Assembly: GCF_001028175.1 (NCBI RefSeq)
Contig: NZ_AEJF01000069.1
Location: forward strand, 1 to 52,316
DNA length: 52,316 nt
Direction: 5' to 3'
Source of the DNA: Caballeronia mineralivorans PML1(12)
GTDB lineage: Bacteria > Pseudomonadota > Gammaproteobacteria > Burkholderiales > Burkholderiaceae
Shown: positions 29,999 through 40,289 of the stretch, piece by piece
Layout: each line of letters begins with the position of its first letter
How positions within the stretch are numbered: position 1 is the stretch's first letter
Program-made: the position numbers and the translations under genes
Notes under the pieces: model-generated
What the model was told of the DNA's origin: nothing
Databases searched by the model: none
The model's input: only the letters and a program-made list of their open reading frames with translations

Positions 29999-30724
29999 AT
30001 GAAACAGTGGACACACTCAAGTCGCGAAGAAGTCTCGGCGCAGACCATCGGACAGCTCATCAATTTGTCCGGGCGGCAGCGGATGCTCTCGCAGCGCATC
30101 GTTCTGCATGTGCTGCTCGCATCATACGGCGACGGCGCCGCACTGATGGTTGCCAAGGACTGCCTGAGCACCTTTGCGCAAACGCACGCCGACCTGGTGA
30201 GCGGCGATGGTCCGTTGACCGGCGTATTTTCAGAAGCCCTGCGTCAGCTCTATTTCGGCGCTCGAAACGCGGACGAAAGCATCCAGCGATTTATCGCGCA
30301 AGCGAATCAAGCTGTGTCGTGTCTCGAGTCGGGCATGACGGACGGTCGCGAGAAGACCGATGCACTCGTTGTTCAGGGCACGCCGCTGCTCGAACTCCTG
30401 CAGGAAATCACGCTCGCCTATCAACAGGAGATGCGCAGCATCGAGACTGCGTCGCTCAAGCGTCAGAGCGACATCGCTGAGCGGCTCGGAAATATCTCCA
30501 TGCAGGCCAACATCGTGGCCCTCAATGCGCGCATCGCAGCCGCCCGTGCGGGGCAATTCGGCCGGGAATTCGCGGTGATCACCACGGTACTCGCGGACAT
30601 TATGAAGGAGATGGACCAGTTGATCCACAGCGTTGTCAACGCGCATAGCGACAACGAGGCGCCGCCTCGAAGCAGCGCTCCCCTACCGGGTCGGCACATC
30701 CGCGCTGATCATGCTTTTCAATAG
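29999..30724 (+). CDS. PilJ/NarX-like sensor-domain protein with short MCP-like hairpin
   Basis: 241 residues without a signal peptide or membrane helix. The N-terminal part has the PilJ-type four-helix motif IGQLINLSGRQRMLSQRI, shared with nitrate/nitrite sensor domains. The C-terminal part (ISMQANIVALNARIAAARAGQFGREFAVI) matches the tip of a chemotaxis-receptor signalling hairpin but is cut short. It lies between the ANTAR-type leader and a nitrate transporter gene, 23 bases from the latter. It is likely a cytoplasmic nitrate-linked sensor or regulator. The ATG has only a weak ribosome site; an upstream extension crosses the terminator and is rejected. Confidence 0.75.
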   Translation: MKQWTHSSREEVSAQTIGQLINLSGRQRMLSQRIVLHVLLASYGDGAALMVAKDCLSTFAQTHADLVSGDGPLTGVFSEALRQLYFGARNADESIQRFIAQANQAVSCLESGMTDGREKTDALVVQGTPLLELLQEITLAYQQEMRSIETASLKRQSDIAERLGNISMQANIVALNARIAAARAGQFGREFAVITTVLADIMKEMDQLIHSVVNAHSDNEAPPRSSAPLPGRHIRADHAFQ

Positions 30725-30747
30725 CCTTCGCCCCACGAGAGAGACCC

Positions 30748-32146
30748 ATGAAAAACCTGCTGAGTTCGCTATCGAGCGGTAACTGGCGCGCGCTGCTCGC
30801 GTGCTTCCTCTACTTCGATACCGGTTTCACCGTGTGGGTGATGTTCGGGCCGCTCGCGCCGTTCATCCACAAGGATATCGCGATGTCCCCCCGCCGAACT
30901 GGGCTTCCTGGTTGCGGTCCCGGTGCTCGGTGCGGCCATCCTGCGAGTGACGCTCGGCAATCTGTACCAGGCCTGCGACGGCCGGCGCGTCGCGTTGCTG
31001 GGTATCGCGCTGTCGGCCGTGCCTTCTGTCATCCTGCTGCTGTTGCCGTCTGCTCCGTCCTATACGTTGCTGCTCGTCCTTGGGGTGTTTCTCGGCGTTG
31101 GTGGTGCAAGCTTCGCCGTCGCGCTGCCGATGGCCGGAAGCAACTATCCACCCAAGGTGCAGGGCCTCGTGCTCGGGCTAGCCGCCGCGGGCAACATCGG
31201 CGCGGTGCTCGACGGATTCATGTTCCCGGGCCTCGCAGAGCATTTCGGCTGGGCGAAAGCGACCGGCGCGGCGTTGCCGTTGCTAGCGTTGGCGGCTACA
31301 GCGATCTTCTTTTGGGCGAAGGATCTGGGACCCAAGTCGGGTAGTGCACCTCAAGCTTTTCTCAGCTTCAGCATTACGCTGGTTGGCCTCCTCGCGCTCG
31401 TGCTCGCCGTGCATTCGGGCGTTTTCGGCGAGGGCAAAACCGGCGTGTTGCTGCTTCCGGTACTGGGTGCGCTACTGGCCATCGCGGTATTGCCGAAGCA
31501 TTACCGCAGCGTGCTGGTAGAAGGGGATACGTGGGTGGTGATGCTGGTCTATAGCATCACTTTCGGCGGCTTCGTCGGTATGTCGTCCTATGTGACCACG
31601 CTGCTGATTTCGCTGTATCAACTGCCGAAACTCGAAGCGGGTCTCTTCATGTCGCTGCTCGCATTTATCGGCGCGCTGGTGCGTCCGGTCGGCGGTCTGA
31701 TCGCAGACCGGATTTCCGGCGTGCGCGCGCTCGTCCTGCTGCTCGCCGGAATCTCCGTGTGCGACTTTACGTTCGCCGCGTGGATGCCGCCGCTGCCGGC
31801 CGGGATTGCGCTGCTGGTGGCCATCTATATGTGCTTCGGGCTCGGCAACGGGGCGACGTTCCAGCTTGTGCCGCAACGCTGGAAGGGCAAGACCGGGCTG
31901 ATGTCCGGCATCATCGGCGCAGCCGGCGGGATCGGAGGATTTTATCTGCCGGTGATCATGGGGATAGCTAAGGAAAGCACCGGCAGCTATCAGATGGGTT
32001 TCGCTACCTTCGGCGGGTTGTCGGCCATCGCGTTCGCACTGGTGGTTTTGCATCGCACCCGCTGGCTGGAATGGGCGCTGCCCAGGGAGAGTCCTCTCGT
32101 TGCAGACGCGATGCAGCCTGCAGGCGTGCGTGTAGACAACCCTTGA
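30748..32146 (+). pseudogene. narK: NarK/NasA-type MFS nitrate transporter, frameshifted in a C6 run
   Basis: The first frame encodes MKNLLSSLSSGNWRALLACF up to HKDIAMSP. A second frame, best joined just after the C run at 30887-30892, continues AELGFLVAVPVLGAAILR and runs to the stop at 32146. With five Cs instead of six the reading is one frame of about 465 residues with 12 membrane helices and the nitrate-porter segments GNIGAVLDGFMFP and GGIGGFYLPV. The total span is one base more than a multiple of three, confirming a single insertion. It may be a real mutation, slippage-based switching or a sequencing error. No nitrate or nitrite reductase gene follows. Confidence 0.85.
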
Positions 32147-32966
32147 CGTGAATCGAACCGGCGCGTTCGCTCGCTTCATGCTTGATGTGTGCGTCTCGCC
32201 CCATGGGCTTGCGGTTGCCTCCGTATGCTGGATTTCAACGCGAAATTTGCGAGATGTCAGGGTCATGCGACTGGTAAACGGCCGGTCGCAGTGGCCAGCA
32301 GATCAACGGGAGCGGGCAGAAGCTTCGAACAATGATAATCGGAAGTGATCCGGACGGATGTTTCCTGGCTCGGAATGGTGCCGGCAAGGTCGTTCCGTTG
32401 AGTCCCGGCCCGGATGACGAGGGACTCTGGCGACATACGGCAGACCTCCGCCCCGCACACCTGCGCGGAAGAAAGCAGCACAGACGTTCACGGTGCCGCT
32501 GCGTTACTAACACAGGGCGATGCGAGCAGAGGTGCGTTTAACACTTTTAAAAACGCTCTCGCCGAGTAGCTTGTGCAGGCGTTAACGATCCGGAGGTATG
32601 CGGCAGGTCGCCGCCATGACTGATCTATTTGAGATAAGGTGCCGAACTCTTCGCAGGGTTCTTCAAAGACCGCCTGCCCGGGTTCAAGGGCTCTGGTGAG
32701 AATTGACTGCGTGGTGTTGGCAGGGTGGCGAGGGCGTTGCCATTGCTGTGGAAAAGACACTTCTTGTCTTTCGCTGCCGATCGCTGATAGGCTGAGTCTG
32801 GCGACAAGGAAAGTCGAGAACGCCGTCCGGCTTCAGCGCGGGAAACATCGCTTTCCCATGGTCGCTGAATAGCGTGTTGCCGGCTTCGTCAGCTTGTAGC
32901 CGTACGTGCCGCATTGACTGGTGATCGCGGTCATAATGAAATTCCTCGATGAACAAGGAGACGGCC
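32147..32966. other. 820-base gap without a supported gene
   Basis: No frame looks convincingly coding. The best small candidate is a 33-codon minus-strand frame starting at 32935 (MTAITSQCGTYGYKL) with GAGGAA seven bases upstream; no family is recognised. The stretch may be the scar of deleted genes, since nitrite reductase genes would be expected after narK. Confidence 0.35.
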
Positions 32967-33239
32967 ATGCGTCAAGACATTGAAGTTGGCGACCACCTTC
33001 TGGCTATAAACGTCGAGCAAAAATACAACCCCGCTGACAAAGCAGAAGCGATTGGTTTTAATGTTCGCGTGATCGTGACTCGCCATGATGGAATGCCGGT
33101 TCGAGGTTCGACGCTTGCGGAAGATTCTGGAGAATTGACCGGTGCTCACGGACCATACACGACGGTGGCGGATGCCATTGCTCACGGCGAGTCATGGGGT
33201 AGACATTTCGTCGCTCGCATACTGGGCGGGGCGGTCTGA
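32967..33239 (+). CDS. Small hypothetical protein (90 aa)
   Basis: Begins MRQDIEVGDHLLAINVEQKY; AAGGAG lies six bases before this ATG, so an in-frame ATG 18 bases upstream is disfavoured. Alternating strands are followed by a C-terminal helix VADAIAHGESWGRHFV. No family is recognised with confidence. The C-terminal helix with a GR near its end resembles that of the next gene's product, suggesting two diverged copies of one small cytoplasmic fold. Confidence 0.65.
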   Translation: MRQDIEVGDHLLAINVEQKYNPADKAEAIGFNVRVIVTRHDGMPVRGSTLAEDSGELTGAHGPYTTVADAIAHGESWGRHFVARILGGAV

Positions 33240-33274
33240 TTCCCGGTCCCGCAATCCTGATGCTGGAGGTGTCC

Positions 33275-33526
33275 ATGTGGGAAAAAATCGATTACAAAGG
33301 ATTTGAGATCTGGGTGCTGCCGATCCTTGCGTACGGACCTCCGGCGCCGGATACCCCTTACCACTACAACGGGTATGTATGCCGTCCTGGCGCCGATCTG
33401 CGTCATGCCGGTCAACGCACGCAGTTTTATGAACTCGGCGACGTCTTTGCGACCGAAGCAGAGGCTCTTGATGCGGCCTATCACGTAGGGCGCGACCTCG
33501 TCGATACATCGATTGGCAACGGCTGA
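33275..33526 (+). CDS. Small hypothetical protein (83 aa), probable relative of preceding gene
   Basis: Begins MWEKIDYKGFEIWVLPILAY; GGAGGT precedes this ATG closely, and an alternative ATG 15 bases upstream is possible. The product has a strand-rich first half and a helix ATEAEALDAAYHVGRDLVD, laid out like the preceding product. It is probably cotranscribed, 35 bases downstream. I do not assign a function. Confidence 0.65.
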   Translation: MWEKIDYKGFEIWVLPILAYGPPAPDTPYHYNGYVCRPGADLRHAGQRTQFYELGDVFATEAEALDAAYHVGRDLVDTSIGNG

Positions 33527-34082
33527 ATAGTAGCGTCGATCCCGTGAGCGATTGGTGCTTACTACATTTTCCGAAAATCACCGCGGAGGCTGAGACGCCT
33601 TCCTATAACGCCACGCGTGTTGCACTGCACAGAGCATTGCTCTGTCTCCGACCCGATCGGCTTGTTCAAAACTGACAGCTTCTCGCGGGTCTGCGCTATT
33701 TGCATAGCCGGCTTCTCCAAGCGATCTGACGTGTGCTGCCGAATTTGGAAATTAATCTCCACGGAGCAACAAATTGATGCTCCTTTCACGAATTGTTTAT
33801 CCACTCGGACGGTACTAATCTTTGTGCGACTGGATGCTTTCAGTCAACAGTGACAGACCGGGCGATTGGCGTGTTCACCATTGCGAACCTCGCCTCGGGT
33901 TGAAGTGGCGTCGTTACTCAAAACCCGGCCGAAACGAATGAGGCCGTGCAGCCGAACGCTCGACGACTCAACGGATTTTGCCTGAGCCACTGCCATAAAA
34001 CTTCATCGAATCAGGCCAATTGTTTAACCGCACTGATCGGATATAGAAAACGATTCTTTCATGAGCGTACCTGGGATTCCAT
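33527..34082. other. 556-base gap upstream of lysR
   Basis: No credible gene. It contains a perfect dyad ACAGAGC-ATT-GCTCTGT (33629-33645) with no T run, so an operator or structured RNA is more likely than a terminator. Confidence 0.35.
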
Positions 34083-35018
34083 ATGGACTATATCGAAAGC
34101 TTGCGAGTCTTCCGGTCGGTCGTCGAAGCCAAAAGTTTTACACGGGCCGCGGATATGCTCGGCGTTACCGCACCGGTCGTATCGCGCGCGATTGCCGGAC
34201 TTGAGCATCGTCTCGGTAGCCGTCTGTTCCATCGGACGACCCGGCAGGTTTCTTTTACGGAGGCGGGGGAGCGCTTCTATGAGGGCTGCGCTAGGATTCT
34301 CGACGACCTGGAGTCGCTGGAAGCGCAAGCGTCGATGGGGGCGCGCGAACCTACTGGCGTGCTGCGCCTCGTCGTCCATACTACGGCGACTGTGAACCGG
34401 CTCGTACCACTGATTTCAACTTTTAAGCAAAAGTATCCGAATGTGCGTTTGGACGTGACGCTCACCGAACGGCCCGTCGATCTTGCCGCAGACGGCTATG
34501 ATCTCGGGGTCGTCGTCCCCTTTATGTTGAACACCGACACGGTCGTCACTCGACTTTTGGAACGCATGCCACTCGCGATCGTGGCGACGCCGGCGTATTT
34601 GAAAAAGTATGCTTCGCCCCAGCATCCATCCCAACTCACCGACCACACATTCGTCTTGATGTCTGCGTCGGTTCGCAAGCCCGTATTGACCTTTCGCTGC
34701 GGCGAGGAGGGGAATCTGACTGTTCCGCTCAGCTACGACATCGCATCAAACAATGCCATGTTCAATCGAGAAATGGTGCTGGAGGGTTTTGGCATCGGCG
34801 CCGCGCCTGCCGCTCTGGTGCAGTCAGAACTGTTGTCCGGCAAGCTGGTGTCTCTCCTTGAAGATTTCGACATTGTCGATGGAGCGATCGAGATCCGGCT
34901 AGCATACAATTCGCGAGCATTGCTGCCGGCCAAGGTGAAAGTCTTTATCGAGCATGCTGTGACGTTCTTCGACGAGGTGGCGGTACGTCGACCGGCGCGG
35001 GTCGAATTAGAGGCTTGA
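34083..35018 (+). CDS. LysR family transcriptional regulator (2)
   Basis: 311 residues. The N-terminal winged helix MDYIESLRVFRSVVEAKSFT-RAADMLGVTAPVVSRAI is of the CrgA/DsdC-like group. The effector domain includes DLGVVVPFMLNTDTV and GIGAAPAALV. Its target is not obvious: the next gene, in the same direction, is a marR gene 432 bases on, followed by an efflux operon. Confidence 0.92.
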   Translation: MDYIESLRVFRSVVEAKSFTRAADMLGVTAPVVSRAIAGLEHRLGSRLFHRTTRQVSFTEAGERFYEGCARILDDLESLEAQASMGAREPTGVLRLVVHTTATVNRLVPLISTFKQKYPNVRLDVTLTERPVDLAADGYDLGVVVPFMLNTDTVVTRLLERMPLAIVATPAYLKKYASPQHPSQLTDHTFVLMSASVRKPVLTFRCGEEGNLTVPLSYDIASNNAMFNREMVLEGFGIGAAPAALVQSELLSGKLVSLLEDFDIVDGAIEIRLAYNSRALLPAKVKVFIEHAVTFFDEVAVRRPARVELEA

Positions 35019-35450
35019 CGATCCGCTCAATAAGCACTCAAAGCTAGCGCAGAGTCTATCCTCCGTCTCGAATCCAAACCCACTGCGCAGGATGGTCTGC
35101 ATATCCACCTGCCTCTTATCGAAGTTGCACTTTCGCGAGTCTAAAATCTTTGAGATCGATTGAGACCATCAAGTTGCCGCGACGCGGCTGCAGGTCGTCC
35201 GCGCGCAGATAAGCCCGCCGCTTTGTCGGAGAACTCAAACCGTCGACCTCAACGAAGTCATCGACTTACTGCGCTGCCGCGTCTTCACTGAAGCTCGCGG
35301 GGTGCCTCAATGACATCTTTATCAAGAGTGACACACGGATGAACCGTGCCAGGATTATTGCATCCAGCTCTTGATTCTTGTGCCCGTCGTTAAAAATTGA
35401 TGCGCCGGTGAGCATTGATCGCCCACCGCAGTGCCACTACATTTGTGCAC
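35019..35450. other. 432-base gap before marR and efflux operon
   Basis: No supported gene. It must hold the promoter of the marR-efflux unit, but no clean dyad or consensus -35/-10 pair stands out. In-frame TTG and GTG codons just before the marR ATG are weaker starts. Confidence 0.3.
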
Positions 35451-35885
35451 ATGCACAGTCAAACACCCGAAAACGATGATTGCTTTGCGGTTCGTCAGGC
35501 GGCCCGGCACATTTCCCAGTTGTACGACCGGCGCCTGTCCCAAGTGGGCATGACGACGACTCAGTTCAGCATCCTTAGCGCGCTCGGAAGTGGTTCGAGC
35601 TTGACGATGAACGAACTGGCACAGGCGATGATGATGGATCGAACCACGCTGGTGCGCGCGCTGAGGCCGTTGTTGCAGAACGGTTTTGTCGCCAGCAAGC
35701 CTGACCAGTGGGTGAATCGTCGTCTCCAACTCGCTCTGACCGGAAGCGGCCGCGTGAAGCTGGATGAGGCAATGGTGCATTGGCGTGCTGCGCAGGACGA
35801 GTTCGAACGCAAGTTCGGACCTGAGCAGGCGGCCTTTCTTAGACGCGAACTGTTCCGCGTTACGCGAGACGTTTCGAACACCTAA
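35451..35885 (+). CDS. MarR family transcriptional regulator (2)
   Basis: 144 residues with a winged helix: MTTTQFSILSALGSGSSLTM-NELAQAMMMDRTTLVRALRPL, and the wing VNRRLQLALTGSGR. The ATG is chosen over an upstream TTG. It lies 50 bases before the outer-membrane efflux gene and in the same direction, as in many emrRAB-like units where the MarR protein represses the pump and is released by the pump's substrate. Confidence 0.9.
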   Translation: MHSQTPENDDCFAVRQAARHISQLYDRRLSQVGMTTTQFSILSALGSGSSLTMNELAQAMMMDRTTLVRALRPLLQNGFVASKPDQWVNRRLQLALTGSGRVKLDEAMVHWRAAQDEFERKFGPEQAAFLRRELFRVTRDVSNT

Positions 35886-35935
35886 AGAAAGATTTGGATG
35901 ACGGAAACAACTTTTAAAATCAATAGGAAATCGCG

Positions 35936-37435
35936 ATGACTACTCCTCAGACTTTGGTACGCGTCGGGACGGGCCGTGCAGCCGCCGCGGTGATGGCTTT
36001 GGTTCTTGCCGGGTGCGTGAACTACGCCGGCATCAAGAGCGACAAGCAGATATCGTCGCCGGCGCAGTACGAGTCCAGCCAGAGCCTGCCGAACGAAGGC
36101 GGCCAATGGCCGTCGCTGGATTGGGCCAGCCAGTTTGGTGACCCGCAACTGCCTCAGTTAATCGATGAATCGTTGCAAGGCAACCCATCGATCGCTCAGG
36201 CCCGGGCTCGAATCGAAAAGGCGGCCTCGTATATTGATTCGTCAAAATCGGCGCTCTACCCGAAGGCTACCGGTAGCTATTCATGGAGCCGCGAACTGTT
36301 CTCGGGCACCGCGCTCTACCCCCCTCCATACGGCGGAAGCTGGTACAGCGAGAACAATGTGCTGGCGAGCGCGTCGTGGGATCTGGACTTGTGGGGCAAG
36401 AACCGTGAGCGTCTCGGGCAGGCGGTGTCGCAGGAAAAGGCCACCGAAGCGGACCTGCAGCAGGCCCGCGTGACGCTCTCCGCTTCAGTGGCGAGCACGT
36501 ATAACCAGTTGGCGCGGTTATACGAACTACGTGCCATTGCCTCGAATGAAATCCGCGATCGCCAGGATGTCAGCCAAATAACCAACGGACGCGTTACGGC
36601 CGGGCTCGACACCAATGTCGAGAAGCAGACAGCGCTAGGTGACATTGCGACGAGCCAGACGAACCTGAGCGATCTCGACGGCCAAATCACCGTGGTGCGC
36701 TATGAGCTTGGCGCACTACTCGGCAAGGGACCAGACCGCGGCCTGCAGATTACGCAGCCAGTCCTCACGACCGGCAATGTCGTCGCGCTGCCGGATAACC
36801 TGCCGGCCGATTTGGTGTCGCGCCGCCCGGATATCGTGGCCGCACGCTGGCAGGTCGAAGCCGCGCTGCATGACGTGAAGGAAGCCAAGGCGGAGTTCTT
36901 CCCTGACGTCAATCTAGCCGCCAGTCTTGGCTTCGATGCGTTCGGCTGGGGACGTTTCCTCACGTCAGCGAGCCGTCAGATCCAGTTCGGTCCGGCGGTG
37001 CATCTTCCGATCTTTGACGCCGGTGCCCTTCGCTCGCAACTGAAGGGTCGTTATGCGGATTTTGATCTCGATGTCGCGAACTACAACCAGACGCTGATCA
37101 ACGCGCTGGCAGACGCGGCGACGCAGATCTCGATGATCCGTTCGATTGACCAGCAGTCGGGCGATGCGCAGCGTGCGCTTGACGCATCAACGAAAGCGTA
37201 TCAATTGGCAGTCGTCCGCTACAAGGCGGGTCTATCCGAACAGTTGCAGGTGCTGAACGCCGACCAGAACCGCCTCGCCGCCGAACAGACCGTGACGAAC
37301 CTGAAGATGAGTCGCCGCAGTATGCAGATCGCTCTCATCAAGGCGCTCGGCGGCGGTTTCGATGCAACGCAGACAGGGCTTGTCGTGCCGACAGATGCGC
37401 CGGCCACCCCGTTGAAGCAGACCGCAGCTAACTGA
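35936..37435 (+). CDS. Outer-membrane efflux lipoprotein, NodT/OprM family
   Basis: 499 residues. The signal peptide ends in the lipobox LVLAGC (Cys near residue 27), so the protein is lipid-anchored. Two repeated TolC-type halves follow, with ASWDLDLWGKNR in the first and LVSRRPDIVAARWQVEAALHDVKEA-KAEFFPDVN in the second. It forms the trimeric exit duct of a tripartite drug or toxicant pump. It is the first structural gene of the operon with HlyD- and DHA2-type partners. Confidence 0.95.
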   Translation: MTTPQTLVRVGTGRAAAAVMALVLAGCVNYAGIKSDKQISSPAQYESSQSLPNEGGQWPSLDWASQFGDPQLPQLIDESLQGNPSIAQARARIEKAASYIDSSKSALYPKATGSYSWSRELFSGTALYPPPYGGSWYSENNVLASASWDLDLWGKNRERLGQAVSQEKATEADLQQARVTLSASVASTYNQLARLYELRAIASNEIRDRQDVSQITNGRVTAGLDTNVEKQTALGDIATSQTNLSDLDGQITVVRYELGALLGKGPDRGLQITQPVLTTGNVVALPDNLPADLVSRRPDIVAARWQVEAALHDVKEAKAEFFPDVNLAASLGFDAFGWGRFLTSASRQIQFGPAVHLPIFDAGALRSQLKGRYADFDLDVANYNQTLINALADAATQISMIRSIDQQSGDAQRALDASTKAYQLAVVRYKAGLSEQLQVLNADQNRLAAEQTVTNLKMSRRSMQIALIKALGGGFDATQTGLVVPTDAPATPLKQTAAN

Positions 37436-37492
37436 ACCCTTAACACCCACCCGATTAAATAACACACATCGAGATAACCAAGGAGCATATTC

Positions 37493-38653
37493 ATGAGTAT
37501 GACTGATCAACCAACCGAAAGTATAAAGCCGGCAAGCAATCGCAAACGTAAGATAACGATGATTCTGCTTTTCATCGTGATCCTGATCGCCGCTGTCGCC
37601 TATGGCCTCTATTACTTCCTTGACGCACGCTTTCATGTTGACACAGATGATGCATACGTAAACGGCAACGTTGTACAGATTACGCCGCAGGTCACCGGTA
37701 CGGTTGTCGCAGTGAATGCGGACAACACGCAGACAGTCAGGATGGGCGAGCCGGTAGTAGTGCTGGATCCGGCTGACGCGCGCATTGCGCTGCAGCAGGC
37801 GGAAGCCAATCTCGCGCAGACCGTGCGCCGCGTGCATGGCCTGTATGTCGACGACGATCAATATCGCGCAGACGTCGCGCAGCGGGAATCCGATCTTTCA
37901 AAGGCGCACGATGACCTGCAGCGCCGGTTGGCGACGGGGATGACAGGCGCTGTTTCCGATGAGGAAATCTCACACGCGCGTGATGCGCTGAGATCGGCGC
38001 GGGCTGGACTCGACTCTGCGCAACAACGGCTCGCTTCGAACCGCGCTCTCACCATGAACACGACGATCGAGCGCCATCCCGACGTGCTTGCCAGTGCCGC
38101 AAAGGTCCGCGATGCGTATCTGGCCTATGCCCGCAACACGTTGCCAGCGCCTGTAACAGGCTATATCGCAGAGCGTTCGGTACAGGTTGGCCAGCGGGTA
38201 TCGCCAGGCACGCCGCTGATGTCAGTAGTGCCGCTTGAGCAAGTCTGGATCGACGCAAATTTCAAGGAATGGCAGCTCAGGAATATCCGGGTGGGGCAGC
38301 CCGTCTTGCTCACGGCGGACGTCTACGGTTCGTCGGTCACATTTCGCGGCAAGGTCGTTGGTTTCTCTCCTGGGACCGGGTCCGCGCTTGCACTGCTGCC
38401 GGCTCAGAATGCGACCGGCAACTGGATCAAGGTAGTGCAGCGTCTTCCCGTGCGGATCGAGGTGGACCCGCGGCAACTCGGCAAGCACCCGCTGCGCGTC
38501 GGCCTGTCAATGAATGTTGACGTCGATATCAAAGACCAGAGCGGCGGCCAACTCGGCGATCCGCCGAACTCAAGCTATACGACGAACGTGTTCGCAAAGT
38601 ACGGCGACGAAGCTAACGCCGAGATCGAACGCATCGTCGCGGAAAACAGGTAA
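37493..38653 (+). CDS. HlyD/EmrA-type periplasmic adaptor
   Basis: 386 residues with one N-terminal membrane anchor (about 20-42) followed by FHVDTDDAYVNGNVVQITPQ, the standard EmrA biotinyl-lipoyl start. A coiled-coil hairpin (about 100-190) and the second lipoyl half AYARNTLPAPVTGYIAERSV come next. AAGGAG lies seven bases before the ATG. It bridges the inner-membrane DHA2 transporter and the outer-membrane lipoprotein encoded on either side. Confidence 0.95.
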   Translation: MSMTDQPTESIKPASNRKRKITMILLFIVILIAAVAYGLYYFLDARFHVDTDDAYVNGNVVQITPQVTGTVVAVNADNTQTVRMGEPVVVLDPADARIALQQAEANLAQTVRRVHGLYVDDDQYRADVAQRESDLSKAHDDLQRRLATGMTGAVSDEEISHARDALRSARAGLDSAQQRLASNRALTMNTTIERHPDVLASAAKVRDAYLAYARNTLPAPVTGYIAERSVQVGQRVSPGTPLMSVVPLEQVWIDANFKEWQLRNIRVGQPVLLTADVYGSSVTFRGKVVGFSPGTGSALALLPAQNATGNWIKVVQRLPVRIEVDPRQLGKHPLRVGLSMNVDVDIKDQSGGQLGDPPNSSYTTNVFAKYGDEANAEIERIVAENR

Positions 38654-38732
38654 TCGGGTGTAGCCGGCGCGCCGCAGGTTGAGGCGGCCGTGCCGGTTAC
38701 GCAAGGAAAGGTTGCATTTAGTCGAGAACGCT

Positions 38733-40289
38733 ATGTCAAACACTCAAACGATTCACCCTCCGCTGACGGGAGCGAAGTTAGTTCTAGGCTCGCTCGGCGT
38801 CGGTCTTGCCGGCTTCATGACCGTACTCGATTCATCGATTGCCAACGTTGCCATTCCTACCATCTCCGGAAATCTCGGCACGTCCGTGGACATAGGCACA
38901 TGGGTCATCACCGTGTTCGCGGCGTCGAACTCGGTGTCGATTCCGCTGACCGGGTGGTTGACCCAGCGGCTCGGTCAGGTTCGCCTTTTTATCGGGTCCA
39001 TTTTGTTGTTCGTCCTGTCTTCATGGCTGTGCGGGGTCGCGCCGTCGCTGCCGGTGTTGCTCTTCGCGCGTGTGCTGCAAGGGGCGGTTGCAGGACCGCT
39101 GATCCCGATGTCGCAAGCGCTCTTGCTCAGTTCGTGGCCGAGAGAGAAGTCCTCGATGGCGCTTTCGCTGTTCTCCATGATTGTTATCACCGGTCCAATC
39201 GTCGGCCCCGCGCTCGGCGGCTGGGTCACCGACAGTTACAGCTGGTCGTGGATCTTTTATGTCAATATCCCGGTCGGTCTCTTCTCTGCTGCCGTTGTCT
39301 GGGCCCTATATCGCGAACGCGACACGCCAACCAAGAAACTGCCGGTGGATCTCGTCGGGCTGTTGCTGCTGATCACTTGGGTGGCATCGCTGCAGGTAAT
39401 GCTTGATCAGGGCAAGGACCTTGACTGGTTCTCTTCGACGACAATCGTCGTATTGGCCGTAGTGGCGTTGATCGCCTTCGCATTTTTCGTCGCGTGGGAA
39501 CTGACGGACAAGAATCCGGTAGTCGACTTGTCGCTGTTCAAGCAGCGTAACTTTCTCGGCGGTACGATCTCACTCTCGATAGCTTACGGAATATTTTTCG
39601 GCACCCTCGTGTTGCTGCCTCAGTGGATGCAAGAGTATTTGGGTTACCGTGCGCTCGACGCGGGGTTTGCCACTGCACCGCTCGGCTTCTTCGCAGTGCT
39701 CGGTGCTCCTATTATGGGTAAGATTCTGCCGCGCTCCGATGCACGAATTCTCGCCACGTGTGCGTTCATTGGATTCGCGATTGTGTACTACATGCGGTCG
39801 TATTTCTACACCGACATCGACGTCGGACACATCGTCCTGCCGACCCTGCTGCAGGGCATTCCGATGGCATTGTTCTTCGCGCCGTTGACCGTGATCATCT
39901 TGTCGGGACAGCCACCAGAAAAAGTGCCTGCGGCAGCGGGACTGTCCACCTTTGGGCGGATGTTTTGTGGAGGAGTGGGGACATCGATCGCAAACGTGGT
40001 GTGGAATAACCGGACCATCATGCACCACGAGATCCTGACGGCGCAGTCCAATCCCACCAATCCGTTTTTCAATCAACAACTCCACGCCTATCACTCCCTC
40101 TTGGGACTCAATACAGGGTCTTCGTATGCATTGTTCGACAACCTTGTGCAGACACAGGCGGCGATGATGGGGCTGGACGATATTTTCTATGCATCGGCCA
40201 TCATCATGATCGTGATCATTCCATTAATATGGATTACGAAGCGAGGAAAGGCGGGTGCTGCAGATGCCGCTGCGAGTGGCGCGCATTGA
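38733..40289 (+). CDS. DHA2-family MFS drug transporter, EmrB type
   Basis: 518 residues with about 14 membrane helices. FMTVLDSSIANVAIPTI in helix 1 is the DHA2 hallmark, and GPIVGPALGGWVTDSYSWSW is the antiporter motif C region. It uses the proton gradient to pass small toxic molecules to the adaptor encoded just upstream. The internal ATG is used because the longer frame starts in poor coding sequence. The operon order OprM, EmrA, EmrB resembles fusaric acid and aromatic acid pumps of Burkholderiales. Confidence 0.94.
   Translation: MSNTQTIHPPLTGAKLVLGSLGVGLAGFMTVLDSSIANVAIPTISGNLGTSVDIGTWVITVFAASNSVSIPLTGWLTQRLGQVRLFIGSILLFVLSSWLCGVAPSLPVLLFARVLQGAVAGPLIPMSQALLLSSWPREKSSMALSLFSMIVITGPIVGPALGGWVTDSYSWSWIFYVNIPVGLFSAAVVWALYRERDTPTKKLPVDLVGLLLLITWVASLQVMLDQGKDLDWFSSTTIVVLAVVALIAFAFFVAWELTDKNPVVDLSLFKQRNFLGGTISLSIAYGIFFGTLVLLPQWMQEYLGYRALDAGFATAPLGFFAVLGAPIMGKILPRSDARILATCAFIGFAIVYYMRSYFYTDIDVGHIVLPTLLQGIPMALFFAPLTVIILSGQPPEKVPAAAGLSTFGRMFCGGVGTSIANVVWNNRTIMHHEILTAQSNPTNPFFNQQLHAYHSLLGLNTGSSYALFDNLVQTQAAMMGLDDIFYASAIIMIVIIPLIWITKRGKAGAADAAASGAH

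Noticed and set aside
32684..32968. 94-codon minus-strand frame in the gap after narK
   Set aside because: Only its first part looks protein-like, no ribosome site fits its start, and no family is recognised.
35019..35450. Possible transposase or gene fragment before the marR gene
   Set aside because: Short protein-like pieces (LNEVIDLLRCRVFTEARG) did not match any family and no terminal repeats were found.
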